From contig NZ_JACHNZ010000021.1 of NCBI RefSeq assembly GCF_014199685.1, positions 1-64,000 on the forward strand: 64,000 bases of DNA. The letters run 5' to 3'. Shown here piece by piece: positions 42,642-50,959 of this stretch (positions are counted from its first letter, which is position 1; each line of letters opens with the position of its first letter). Under the pieces are notes generated by a model. The model did no database searches. It was not told where the DNA came from and saw only the letters and a program-made list of their open reading frames with translations. This DNA comes from Sphingosinicella soli. Lineage in GTDB: Bacteria > Pseudomonadota > Alphaproteobacteria > Sphingomonadales > Sphingomonadaceae. The translations under genes were made by a program, and so were the position numbers.

Positions 42642-43697
42642 CTACCGATTTTTCTGCTGATACTCCTCGCGCACGCGCTGCGCGAGGCGACCGCTGGCGA
42701 TGTCGTCGTAGCTAGCTATATTGTTCGCCATGCTTTCGGACTGCTGGCGCGCGATGCTTTCCATGTCGCCCGCGTACTGCGGCAGGAAATACCAGTGCTG
42801 TGCCGGGTGCGCGCCGTAGAGCGCCCGGAACTTCTCGATCAGGGCACGTTCCGCGATGAACCGGTCGCGCTGCGCCGCCGCGCCGCGCTGGTTCATGTCG
42901 GGCACCCGCATCGGCTTGGGCCGCATGATGTCCCACCACGCGAACGGCAGTTCCGGGTCCAGCGCCTGCGCTTCGGCCGCCATCGCGTCGCCCGCCTCGC
43001 CGCTCGGCGCCGCGCGCGCGGCGATCACCAGCAGCGTCGCGTCGCCGGTTTTGCGCGCCAGCGCCTGCATGTCTTCCACCAGCTTTGTGCGCCCGGTCAC
43101 GGCATTGCCCGCGTCGAAATAAAGCTGCGCGGCGTCCAGCTTCCTGGGTGCATATTCGCCGTACAGCGCCTGCATCTCCGCGAAGGCCTTCGCCGGATTG
43201 CGCTGCATCATCTGGTAGATCCAGGCGTTGTTGAAATGATCCGCCGCCGATTTCGGCCTGTCGATAATCATCTGCGGCTGCGACATCGCATGAAGATCGC
43301 CCACCTGATCGCGGATCACGGCGGTGTCTTCCTTGATGAGCCCGAGCTGCCGCCCAACCGCTTCGGTCGCGGACTGGCCCTGCCCGACCAGCATCAGCAG
43401 GATAAACGCGGCGGTGGCGAACAGCCCGAAGCGGAAGGCGTCGCACTGCGTGCACTGCACCACATCGTCGACAGCCTTGTCGTCGGCCGCGTTCACCATG
43501 AACGCGCGCTGGAAGCAGAGCAGGCCCGCAACGCCCGTGATGACCGCGAAAATCAGCACCAGCATGTCGGCGGAAAGGAATTCGGAGAAGAAGTTGACGA
43601 GGTCGCCGAACAGTCCCACCGCGCCGCCGATCAAAGCGAACAGCGATGCCCGCGCCGGCCAGACGATCCGCTTGACGATTCCGATCCGCGATCCCAT
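42642..43697 (-). CDS. Uncharacterised membrane protein with helical C-terminal domain
   Basis: A 351-residue protein I do not recognise. Two hydrophobic segments stand near the N-terminus (LFALIGGAVGLFGDLV and MLVLIFAVITGVAGLL) and a third later (FGLFATAAFILLMLVG). Two cysteines (CTQCDAF) stand between the second and third. The C-terminal ~200 residues are soluble, with repeated helical elements resembling TPR (ADHFNNAWIYQMMQRNPAKA). GGAGG stands 5 bp before ATG 43697. It diverges from the MgtC-like gene. Confidence 0.7.
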   Translation of the reverse strand: MGSRIGIVKRIVWPARASLFALIGGAVGLFGDLVNFFSEFLSADMLVLIFAVITGVAGLLCFQRAFMVNAADDKAVDDVVQCTQCDAFRFGLFATAAFILLMLVGQGQSATEAVGRQLGLIKEDTAVIRDQVGDLHAMSQPQMIIDRPKSAADHFNNAWIYQMMQRNPAKAFAEMQALYGEYAPRKLDAAQLYFDAGNAVTGRTKLVEDMQALARKTGDATLLVIAARAAPSGEAGDAMAAEAQALDPELPFAWWDIMRPKPMRVPDMNQRGAAAQRDRFIAERALIEKFRALYGAHPAQHWYFLPQYAGDMESIARQQSESMANNIASYDDIASGRLAQRVREEYQQKNR

Positions 43698-43886
43698 GCC
43701 CACCTCCATCGAACAGCCCGTCGTTTCCTAGGCATAACAAGCGCATACCCGCGCATCCACCCCCTTCCCGCCGCGCCCGAGAATTTTCTGGCGGCGCCAT
43801 GCCGGGAAACCTGCATACAGCGCGCTTTCCGTCTTCCACGAACGCGTGCGGGACCGCATACCTGCGGACGGGGAGGACAGGCGTAG

Positions 43887-45158
43887 CTGAACGATCTCGC
43901 ACCGCTGGCTGATCTGGGTATCGCGCTCGCGCTCGGCCTGCTGGTCGGGCTCGAGCGGGGCTGGAGCGCGCGCGGCGAGCCTGCGGGCGGCCGCGTCGCG
44001 GGGTTTCGCACCTTCGGTCTCCTGGGTCTCCTCGGCGGCCTTTCCGGGGTCATGCTGGCGGAGGCGCGCCTGCCTGCGGTGCTGCTGATCGCCGCCGCCG
44101 CGCTCGCGCTCGTCGCGGGCTATGTCCGCGACATGGCGCGGGACAGCGGCGCGAGCGTCAGCGCCACCACCACGATCGCCGGGCTCATCACGCTCGCGCT
44201 CGGCCTGCTCGCGACGACCGATCACGTCCTCGTCGCGTCGGTCTCGGCGGGCGTCATGGTGCTGCTGCTTTCGATGCGCGAAGAACTTCACGCCTGGATT
44301 CGCGGCCTCACCGCTGCGGAGGTGAAGGCGGTGGCGCGTTTCGCGCTCATCTCCATCGTCGTCTGGCCGCTGCTGCCGGATGCCGCCTACGGGCCTTACG
44401 ACGCCTGGAACCCGCGCGACATCTGGCTCGTCGTCGTTCTCGTCTCGGGGCTTTCGTTCGTCGGCTATGTCGCGGCGAAGCGTTTCGGCGAGGTGCGCGG
44501 CACGCTCGCCACGGCGGCGGCCGGCGCGCTCGTTTCGTCGACCGCAGCCACCGCCGCGCTCGCCCGCCGTCTTGCTGCGGGGGAGGACGCGCCCGCCCCC
44601 GCGATTGCCGGCATTGCGCTCGCGGGCGCCGTTATGATGACGCGCACGCTCATCCTTGCCGCCGTCGTCGCGGGTTTCGTGGTGCCGATGCTGGCGTGGG
44701 TCTTGGTTCCGGGCGGGATCGCCGCGCTCGCGGCCACGGCGTTCGTCATGCGCAACAACCGCCGCGCACCGTCGCGCGCCGCGCCGATGACCTCGTCCAA
44801 CCCGTTCGACATCCTGCCCGCGCTGGGCTTCGCCGCGCTGATCGCTGTCGCCGCGCTGTTCGCGCGCTGGGCGGAGGCGCGATACGGCGACGCGGGCCTC
44901 GGCGTCATCATCGCGCTTACCGGCACGTTCGATGTCGATGCGGCGACCGTCACGCTCGGCGCGCTGCCGGCAGGCAGTCTCGATCCCGTCATGGCGGGCA
45001 TCGTGCTCGGCATTCCCGTGCTTCTCAACACCGCGTTCAAGGCGGCGATCTGCATCGCCCTTGCCGGATGGCGCAGGGGCTGGCCGGCCGCCGCTGCGCT
45101 GCTCTTCAGCTTCGCGGCGGGCGGCATCGGCCTCGTGGCGCTCGCGACCACGCTCTAA
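43887..45158 (+). CDS. MgtC/SapB and DUF4010 family membrane protein, probable CTG start
   Basis: A 423-residue polytopic membrane protein. The N-terminal MgtC-like part reads LGLLVGLERGW and AGFRTFGLLGLLGGL. The DUF4010 half follows (FVGYVAAKRFGEVRG, STAATAALARR, NPFDILPALGFAAL). The frame has a TAG at 43884 immediately before CTG 43887, with GGGGAGGAC 8 bp upstream. No ATG, GTG or TTG exists before ATG 44052, which would cut off the conserved N-terminus. CTG is therefore the likely start. Function of the family is unsettled (Mg2+/virulence-linked in MgtC relatives). Confidence 0.82.
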   Translation: MNDLAPLADLGIALALGLLVGLERGWSARGEPAGGRVAGFRTFGLLGLLGGLSGVMLAEARLPAVLLIAAAALALVAGYVRDMARDSGASVSATTTIAGLITLALGLLATTDHVLVASVSAGVMVLLLSMREELHAWIRGLTAAEVKAVARFALISIVVWPLLPDAAYGPYDAWNPRDIWLVVVLVSGLSFVGYVAAKRFGEVRGTLATAAAGALVSSTAATAALARRLAAGEDAPAPAIAGIALAGAVMMTRTLILAAVVAGFVVPMLAWVLVPGGIAALAATAFVMRNNRRAPSRAAPMTSSNPFDILPALGFAALIAVAALFARWAEARYGDAGLGVIIALTGTFDVDAATVTLGALPAGSLDPVMAGIVLGIPVLLNTAFKAAICIALAGWRRGWPAAAALLFSFAAGGIGLVALATTL

Positions 45159-45178
45159 GAAAACCCGACCGTTGATAT

Positions 45179-45210
45179 TGCGATTAATTCGCATTAGTGT
45201 TGATTCGCAA
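45179..45210. promoter_or_regulatory. Possible Fur-like operator upstream of the gene at 45232
   Basis: TGCGA-N5-TCGCA at 45179-45193 is an inverted repeat, and ATTCGCA recurs at 45203-45209, 16 bp after its first occurrence. Short repeats of this kind near a start codon resemble iron-responsive (Fur-type) or similar repressor sites. The match is by eye only. Confidence 0.4.
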
Positions 45211-45231
45211 CACAACGTAAAGGGAGCCCGA

Positions 45232-45669
45232 ATGACGAACCCTCTCGATGATCTGCTTAGAAGGCCCGATCTGCGCGATCTCGCGCGCACGCCGATGCAC
45301 ATGGTGATGGGCACGCGGCTGGTGGTGATGTGTCAGCGCGCCGGGCACGACCCGCGCGACGTGCTTGCCGAACGTCTCGGCAGCCCGCTTGCCGCATCAC
45401 GCCTGCTCAGCGCGGTGCAGATCGTCGGCGATCACTGGCCGGATTGTTTCCTCATCAGCCCGCCCTGCTGCCGGGGGCTGGGGCCCGACGAAGCGGCGCT
45501 GTCGGCGATGACGGCGGCGGCGGCGGCAAACGATCGCCCGCGCTTCGACACCGCCTGCCGCGAAATGCTGGATGCGGAAGCGCGCGACGCCACTTACGCC
45601 GCGCTCAGCGCCTTCGCCCGCGCCCTGCCCCCGCGCACGACAGAACCGGCCTGCGCGCGTCAGCCGTAG
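45232..45669 (+). CDS. Uncharacterised protein, cysteine-containing
   Basis: A 145-residue protein that I do not recognise. It has a Cys pair (SPPCCRGLGPDE) and a few more cysteines (VMCQRAG, TACREML). It looks helical in the C-terminal half and lacks a signal peptide. AAAGGGAG stands before ATG 45232, which follows a possible operator with ATTCGCA repeats. It starts 74 bp after the MgtC-like gene. Confidence 0.65.
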   Translation: MTNPLDDLLRRPDLRDLARTPMHMVMGTRLVVMCQRAGHDPRDVLAERLGSPLAASRLLSAVQIVGDHWPDCFLISPPCCRGLGPDEAALSAMTAAAAANDRPRFDTACREMLDAEARDATYAALSAFARALPPRTTEPACARQP

Positions 45670-45729
45670 TTGTCAGCGCCGCACCTCCCGCTCTAGGATC
45701 GCGCGGCATCTTTGGGGGGTAAGGGCGGT

Positions 45730-45879
45730 ATGCAGGATCAGGGGCAATCCGGTGGAAAGCGGCGCAGCACGCGCCTCCTCGTCATAACCATCGCGATCAT
45801 CATCGTCGTCGCCGCCGTGCTCGGCTATTTCGTCGTCGACATCCTCGAAACCGCGACCAGCGCGATGAAGGGCCGGTAA
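45730..45879 (+). CDS. Small single-helix membrane protein
   Basis: A 49-residue reading frame: a basic N-terminus (GGKRRSTR), one transmembrane helix (LLVITIAIIIVVAAVLGY) and a polar tail ending in KGR. The start lies shortly after a GGGGGG-containing run and is not well supported by a Shine-Dalgarno sequence. It stands just ahead of the Flp pilin gene, so it may belong to a small pilus-related unit. The function is unknown. Confidence 0.45.
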   Translation: MQDQGQSGGKRRSTRLLVITIAIIIVVAAVLGYFVVDILETATSAMKGR

Positions 45880-45936
45880 CGCTTCGGCAACCCGCGCGCC
45901 CGATACGTTGCGGCGCAACAGCAGTGGACCGGATCG

Positions 45937-46101
45937 ATGCACACTCTTCGCCGTCTTCTCGCCAGCCGCACGGGTGCGACCGCGATCGAATACGCGCTCA
46001 TCGCCGCGCTCATTCCGCTCGCCGCGATCATCGCCTTCCAGATGCTCGGCCTCTCGCTGGTCAATGTCTTCACCGACATCACCACCGCCATGAGCCCCTG
46101 A
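45937..46101 (+). CDS. Flp/Fap-type pilin component
   Basis: A 54-residue prepilin of the Flp family: a short basic leader (MHTLRRLLASRTG), then ATAIEYALIAALIPLAAI, the hydrophobic helix that follows the prepilin peptidase site (G before ATAIEYAL). Flp pilins form tight-adherence pili. No tad assembly genes lie in this window, so this is an orphan copy. The sequence ends immediately before a GC-rich repeat. Confidence 0.85.
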   Translation: MHTLRRLLASRTGATAIEYALIAALIPLAAIIAFQMLGLSLVNVFTDITTAMSP

Positions 46102-46103
46102 TC

Positions 46104-46152
46104 TCCCTCTCCCCACCGGGGAGAGGGCCGGGGAGAGGGGCAAACCAAAACC
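46104..46152. repeat. GC-rich palindromic intergenic repeat, copy C
   Basis: CTCTCCCCACCGGGGAGAG, then GGCCGGGGAGAGGGGC and AAACCAAAACC. It directly follows the pilin stop codon and shares with copies A and B the stem and the trailing GGGGCAA-CC signature. Confidence 0.8.
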
Positions 46153-46214
46153 CCCGCGACAGCCCGCCATGTTCCTGATACGTTCTCATCATTCCGATTC
46201 GAAGGGGAACACCG

Positions 46215-46835
46215 ATGACCGATCTCGTGCTTTACACGAACCCCATGTCGCGCGGCCGTATCGTGCGCTGGATGCTGGAGGAAGCGGGCGCAGAGTACCG
46301 CACGGAAATCCTCGAATACGGCACCACGATGAAGGCCCCGGCGTATCTCGCCGTCAATCCGATGGGCAAGGTTCCCGCGATCCGCCACGGCGACACGGTC
46401 GTCACCGAATGCGCCGCGATCTGCGCCTATCTCGCCGATGCCTTCCCGCAGGCGAACCTCGCCCCCGCGCTCAAGGATCGCGGCAGCTACTACCGCTGGC
46501 TGTTCTTCGCGGCAGGCCCGCTCGAAGCCGCGATCGCGGACCGCACGCTCGGCGTCGAGGTGCCCGCCGACAAGCAGCCGATGGTCGGCTACGGAACCTA
46601 CGCGCATGTGATGGACGCGCTCGAAAAGGCGGTCAGCGACGGGCGGCCCTATATCGCAGGCGACAGCTTCACGGCGGCGGACGTCTACATCGGCTCGCAC
46701 ATCAGCTGGGGCATCCAGTTCGGCACCATGGAAACGCGCCCCGCGTTCGAAGCCTACTGGAAACGCCTCGAATCCCGCCCCGCCCACCTCCGCGCCACCG
46801 AACTCGACGACGCCGACATGCCGAAACAGGCGTAG
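46215..46835 (+). CDS. Glutathione S-transferase
   Basis: A 206-residue GST: thioredoxin-like N-terminal domain (LVLYTNPMSRGRIVRW, then VNPMGKVPAIRHGD, with the cis-Pro in KVPA and the following TECAAICAYLAD) and an all-helical C-terminal domain (GDSFTAADVYIGSHI). It conjugates glutathione to electrophiles or acts as a peroxidase. The active-site residue is likely the Ser of NPMSRG. GGGGAA precedes ATG 46215. Confidence 0.9.
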   Translation: MTDLVLYTNPMSRGRIVRWMLEEAGAEYRTEILEYGTTMKAPAYLAVNPMGKVPAIRHGDTVVTECAAICAYLADAFPQANLAPALKDRGSYYRWLFFAAGPLEAAIADRTLGVEVPADKQPMVGYGTYAHVMDALEKAVSDGRPYIAGDSFTAADVYIGSHISWGIQFGTMETRPAFEAYWKRLESRPAHLRATELDDADMPKQA

Positions 46836-46860
46836 CGCGCTTCGCGCGCCCTCCCCCCTC

Positions 46861-46930
46861 TCGTCATACCGGCGCAGGCCGGTATCCATACCCCCGATCG
46901 CATGGATACCCGCCTGCGCCGGTATGACGA
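46861..46930. repeat. Long inverted repeat (29-bp arms, 12-nt loop)
   Basis: The arms at 46861-46889 (starting TCGTCATACCGGCGCAGG) and 46902-46930 are complementary with a single mismatch. A 12-nt loop separates them. It lies between the GST gene and the amidohydrolase gene. It is a mobile or REP-like palindromic element rather than a simple terminator, because no T run follows. Confidence 0.8.
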
Positions 46931-47075
46931 GGACTGTGGCCTGCGCGCCATTGCGGACTTCGAGATAGCGCGCGATTTCCCGATCATGCGAACCGCACTA
47001 TAGGTTTGTGGTCGCATCGTTTTCGGCGGAACACCGGTTCTCGCGTTTCCGCACGGTGCCGTAAGGGAGGTCCGC

Positions 47076-48164
47076 ATGAGGTTTCGGATTGTTTGTGCCC
47101 ACGCCCTCGCCGGGGCTGCGCTCATGCTCGGCATCGGCACGGCTGCGGCCGATGATGTCGCCCCGCGCGTCGATCATCACATGCACGTCAAGAGCGCGCT
47201 CATCACCGACTGGCTGCTCGACATGCAGAAGGCGATACCCACGGTTTTCGAGGGACTTTCGAGCGACATCTTCAAGGTGCACACGGGCGAGGACGCCGTG
47301 AAGCAGCTGGACCGCGCAGGCATCCGTCAGGGCGTTCTGCTCTCCGCCGGCTATATGTTCGGCATTCCCGCCGTGCCGCTCGCGCCTGAAGAGATGGCAC
47401 GCAGGATGCGCGCCGAGAACCGTTACAACGTCGATGCCGCCCTCGCCTCGGGCGGCCGCCTCGCCGCGTTCGTCGGTATCAATCCGTTTCTCGGCAATGC
47501 GCTGGATGAACTCGAATACTGGTCGCGCCGGCCCGGCGCGTCGGGCGTGAAGCTCCACCTCGGCAACAGCGGCTTCGATCTCGGCAATTCCGATCAGGTC
47601 GAAGCGCTTGCCGCCTTCTTCGCCGCCGCGGGAAAGGCGCGAATGCCCCTGGTCGTTCACCTGCGCGGCGGAGCGCCGTTCACGAGCGCAAACGTCGCCG
47701 TGTTCATCGACAAGGTGCTGCCGCAGGCGGGCGACCTGCCCGTGCAGATCGCGCACGGCGGCAGTTACGGCGGCATCGATGCGGCGACGCTCGAAGCCCT
47801 CAGGCTCTACGGTGATGCCATCGGGCGTAAAGCCCCGGGAACCGCGAACCTCGTGCTCGACATCTCCGCCGTCGCGCAGCTCGACATCTCCAAGGTTCCA
47901 AGCATTTCACAGGAAGGCATCAAAGGCCGCACCGCCGACGAATGGCGCGCCGCCTACGTCGCGCAGATGCGCACGATCGGCCTCGATCGCTTCGTCCTCG
48001 CCAGCGACTGGCCCGCGCTCACGCCTCCGGCAGAGTATTTCGCCGCCGAGAGAAAACTGCTTCCGGTTACCGAGGCCGAATGGAAAACGCTCTGCGAGAA
48101 CGTCGCGCCCTATTTGCAGGCGGACTGGGCGCAGCGCAGGGAAACGGCGATCGCAAGGCCGTAG
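47076..48164 (+). CDS. Periplasmic amidohydrolase-family metal-dependent hydrolase
   Basis: A 362-residue TIM-barrel hydrolase with a signal peptide (MRFRIVCAHALAGAAL, cut near AAADD). Metal-binding patterns are RVDHHMHVKS (HxH), LVVHLRGGA, IAHGGSYGG and ASDWP (Asp). It is likely an amidohydrolase_2-type lactonase or decarboxylase acting on a small organic acid. GGGAGG precedes ATG 47076. The substrate is unknown. Confidence 0.85.
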   Translation: MRFRIVCAHALAGAALMLGIGTAAADDVAPRVDHHMHVKSALITDWLLDMQKAIPTVFEGLSSDIFKVHTGEDAVKQLDRAGIRQGVLLSAGYMFGIPAVPLAPEEMARRMRAENRYNVDAALASGGRLAAFVGINPFLGNALDELEYWSRRPGASGVKLHLGNSGFDLGNSDQVEALAAFFAAAGKARMPLVVHLRGGAPFTSANVAVFIDKVLPQAGDLPVQIAHGGSYGGIDAATLEALRLYGDAIGRKAPGTANLVLDISAVAQLDISKVPSISQEGIKGRTADEWRAAYVAQMRTIGLDRFVLASDWPALTPPAEYFAAERKLLPVTEAEWKTLCENVAPYLQADWAQRRETAIARP

Positions 48165-48183
48165 CGACACGCAAACCCGGTGG

Positions 48184-48603
48184 TCAGGGCGTGGCGTCCG
48201 TGCCGAGAATGCGCGCCGCGCGCACGTAGCGGAATTCGCCCTCGCCCGACCACGCGTTTCCGTCGGGATAGCGCAGTTCGATTCCGGCGAGATCGCTCTC
48301 GTCCGCCAGCCACATGTTCACGCCCATCAGGCTGTTGCCGAATTTCGCCGCGGCGCTCGCGGTCAAAGTGAAATGGGTGGTTGCGCCGCAATTCGAGCAG
48401 AATTGAACCTCCGCCGCCGGATCGTCCTTGTCTTCCCGGCAATATCCCTTTGCCGGTCCCTCGGCATTCACCTCCGACGGGTGAAAATAACCCCAGCGCG
48501 CGCCCGACTTTCGGCACAGCGAGCAATTGCAGGCGTGGATGTAGTCCGGCTGTTTCTTGATTTCGATGCGGATCAGGCCGCAGTGGCAGGAAAAATTCAT
48601 CAT
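48184..48603 (-). CDS. GFA (glutathione-dependent formaldehyde-activating, CENP-V) family protein
   Basis: A 139-residue protein with the zinc-binding pattern CHCGLIRIEIK, CNCSLCRKSG and CSNCGATTHF (seven Cys). The family is named for a formaldehyde-activating enzyme, but most members have unknown substrates. It converges on the amidohydrolase gene and is followed upstream by the phosphate-transporter gene. Confidence 0.9.
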   Translation of the reverse strand: MMNFSCHCGLIRIEIKKQPDYIHACNCSLCRKSGARWGYFHPSEVNAEGPAKGYCREDKDDPAAEVQFCSNCGATTHFTLTASAAAKFGNSLMGVNMWLADESDLAGIELRYPDGNAWSGEGEFRYVRAARILGTDATP

Positions 48604-48647
48604 GCGCGGCTTCTATCGCGCACGCCCGCCGCCGTACAACCGTCTCC

Positions 48648-49661
48648 CTAAAACAAACGCGTAATCATGTAAAAGATCGCCCCGACCGCAGCGGAGGCGG
48701 GGATGGTGATCACCCACGCCATCATCACGTTCTGCGCGACGCCCCAGCGCACGGCAGAGGCGCGGCGGGCGGTGCCGGCGCCGATCACGCAGCCGGTAAT
48801 CGTGTGCGTCGTGGAAACCGGGATCCCGAGCAGCGAGGCGGCGAACACCATCACCGATCCGCCCGCCGAGGCGCTGAAACCCTGGTGCTGCGAGAGCTTG
48901 GTGATGCGCGATCCCATCGTCTCGATGATCTTCCAGCCGCCGCAAAGCGTGCCGAGCGCGATCGCCACGTAGCAGCTGATCGCCACCCAGTGCGGCACAT
49001 GGAATTCGCCCTGCAGCCGGCCGGTCGAATAGAGCAGCACGGCGATGATCCCCATCGTCTTCTGCGCGTCGTTCAGCCCGTGGCTGATCGAATAGGCGGC
49101 CGACGAGGCGAGATGCAGATAGCGGAACCCGCGCTCCGCGCCGCGCGCAGTCGCGTCCTTCATCAGCCAGCTCGTCAGCAGCATGACAAGCATCGAGAGC
49201 ATCATGCCGAGCAGCGGCGAGAGCACGATCGCGATCAGCGTCTTGTTGAGCCCGCTCCACTGGATGCCCGACATGCCCGCGTGCGCGACGCCCGCGCCGA
49301 TCAGCCCGCCGACGAGCGCGTGGCTGGATGAGGACGGGATGCCCTTCAGCCACGTGACGACGTTCCAGAACATCGCCCCGATCAGCGCGCCGAACACGAC
49401 GGCGGGCGTCACCAGATCCTTGTCGATCAGGCCCTGCCCGATCGTCTCGGCGACCTTGTGCAGTTCCGGGAAGATCAGGCTCAGGAAATAGGCCGCGAAG
49501 TTGAATGTCGCCGCGAAGGCGACCGCCTGCACGGGCCCCAGCAGGCGCGTCGCGACAACGGTTGCGATGGAATTCGCCGCGTCGTGCAGGCCGTTCAGGA
49601 AGTCGAATGCCAGCGCGAGGATGACAAGGCCGACAAGCAGCGGCAACGCGAGTTCGTGCAT
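48648..49661 (-). CDS. pit: Inorganic phosphate transporter, Pit family
   Basis: A 337-residue membrane protein with about ten helices and the signature FDFLNGLHDAANSIATV near the N-terminus, repeated as a second half with HGLNDAQKTMGII. Low-affinity, H+-coupled uptake of phosphate or metal-phosphate. It lies 12 bp downstream of the Nudix-DUF47 gene, whose DUF47 part is the usual accessory of Pit. Confidence 0.93.
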   Translation of the reverse strand: MHELALPLLVGLVILALAFDFLNGLHDAANSIATVVATRLLGPVQAVAFAATFNFAAYFLSLIFPELHKVAETIGQGLIDKDLVTPAVVFGALIGAMFWNVVTWLKGIPSSSSHALVGGLIGAGVAHAGMSGIQWSGLNKTLIAIVLSPLLGMMLSMLVMLLTSWLMKDATARGAERGFRYLHLASSAAYSISHGLNDAQKTMGIIAVLLYSTGRLQGEFHVPHWVAISCYVAIALGTLCGGWKIIETMGSRITKLSQHQGFSASAGGSVMVFAASLLGIPVSTTHTITGCVIGAGTARRASAVRWGVAQNVMMAWVITIPASAAVGAIFYMITRLF

Positions 49662-49673
49662 CGTGCGTCCGCG

Positions 49674-50780
49674 TCAGGCGTGATCGATGACGATGCCGTC
49701 GATCTCGTTCGCGACATCCTCGAGCGCGTCGACGATCCGCTCCAGATGTTTGTACACTTCTCGCGAAACGATGAAGCGCAGCGTGTCGTCGGCCCCGTAG
49801 TCCTTGAAGGCCTTCTTCACGCCGATCGCGTGGATCTCGTCGGCATGGCCTTCCATGCGCACCAGCCGCTCGGTGAGTTCGTGGAGGCGCTGGCCGTTTC
49901 GCGCCACGTCGCGCAGCAGCGGCATCGCCTCGGCAACGAGCCGCGCGCCGTCCACGATGATCGCGGTCATGTCGCGCATTTCCTGTTCGAAGTCGCTCAC
50001 CTCGTACAGCGAGATCGCCGAAACCGTCGCCTGCATCTCGTCGATCGCGTCATCCATCGCGCCGATCAGGCTGGTGATCGCGCCCCGGTCGAACGGTGTC
50101 AGGAAGGTGCGGCGCACCGTGTGCAGCACCTCGCGGATGATGTCGTCGGCGTCGTGCTCGCGCTCGATCACCTCGCGGATGTGATCCTCCGCCGACGAGC
50201 CGTTTTCGAGCAGCCGCGCCAGCGCGTCCGCTGCGGCGACCACGGTTATCGCGTGCGCCTCGAACAGTTCGAAGAAGTTGCCCGTCTTGGGGAGCAGGCG
50301 CTGGAACCAGGCGAACATGTGGGGAATCCTCGATTTCCGGGCAACCGCGGTCAGCATTCCGGTGCGGCGGGCGGCGGCATTGAATTCGGAAGCGCCGAAC
50401 GAGCGGATGAGATCGCGCAGGTCGTCCTCCTCCACCGCATCCGCCGCTTCGGCGAGCGTGAACCAGCGGCGTTCGCGCTCGTCCTTTTCCTTCCAGTTCT
50501 CCAGCTCGCGCGTCACCGCGAGCGGGAAGACGTCGACGTCCACCATCAGCGAGGCGCCGTTGCTGCGCCGCTTGCGGTAGCGATAGGAGCCGAGCGGCGT
50601 CGGGCACACCGCGCCGCGCACGCCCGCCTCTTCCTCCGCCTCGTCGGCGGCGGCGGCGTGCGGCGCGAGTCCCTTGGTCGCGTTGCCTTTCGGGATCACC
50701 CAGCGCCGGCTGCTGCGCGATGTGACGAGCAGGATCCGCACGGGCGCATCGATCGCTGGTCCTTCCGATCGATAGGGCAA
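49674..50780 (-). CDS. Nudix-DUF47 fusion protein, Pit accessory
   Basis: A 368-residue continuous frame with two parts. Residues 1 to about 145 form a Nudix-like domain (RWVIPKGNATKG, then DEAEEEAGV, where the box has Leu and Asp in place of the conserved first Glu and the Arg). Residues from about 155 form a DUF47/PhoU-like domain (MFAWFQRLLPKTGNFFEL, VIEREHDADDIIREV). DUF47 proteins assist Pit transporters. A second start, ATG 50318 with GAGGA 8 bp upstream, would give DUF47 alone (214 residues, the normal size). The start taken here is TTG 50780. Confidence 0.78.
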   Translation of the reverse strand: MPYRSEGPAIDAPVRILLVTSRSSRRWVIPKGNATKGLAPHAAAADEAEEEAGVRGAVCPTPLGSYRYRKRRSNGASLMVDVDVFPLAVTRELENWKEKDERERRWFTLAEAADAVEEDDLRDLIRSFGASEFNAAARRTGMLTAVARKSRIPHMFAWFQRLLPKTGNFFELFEAHAITVVAAADALARLLENGSSAEDHIREVIEREHDADDIIREVLHTVRRTFLTPFDRGAITSLIGAMDDAIDEMQATVSAISLYEVSDFEQEMRDMTAIIVDGARLVAEAMPLLRDVARNGQRLHELTERLVRMEGHADEIHAIGVKKAFKDYGADDTLRFIVSREVYKHLERIVDALEDVANEIDGIVIDHA

Positions 50781-50898
50781 GGCGGCGATCTGGCGAATGA
50801 AACTCTCCGGGCTGCGATGGCGCGCTTTGCGACAGTTTGGTGGCGGTCTGATGACAGATTTTTGAACCCGCGCAAGCCCGGCGAATCGATCTGCAAAA

Positions 50899-50918
50899 AC
50901 TTAGGATTTGACCTAAGT
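50899..50918. promoter_or_regulatory. Operator of the ArsR gene
   Basis: ACTTAGG-N6-CCTAAGT, a perfect 7-bp inverted repeat 41 bp upstream of the ArsR start codon. This is the usual place for autorepression by an ArsR-type protein. A second role in the divergent Nudix-DUF47 gene, 119 bp away, is possible. Confidence 0.7.
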
Positions 50919-50959
50919 ATTTAAACGTCCTACCGATGTCTTCGAAAGGAGCCTGCGGA

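Noticed and set aside
46955-47075. A small gene between the long hairpin and the amidohydrolase
   Set aside because: No reading frame with a plausible start and composition remains; the segment is more likely the amidohydrolase promoter.
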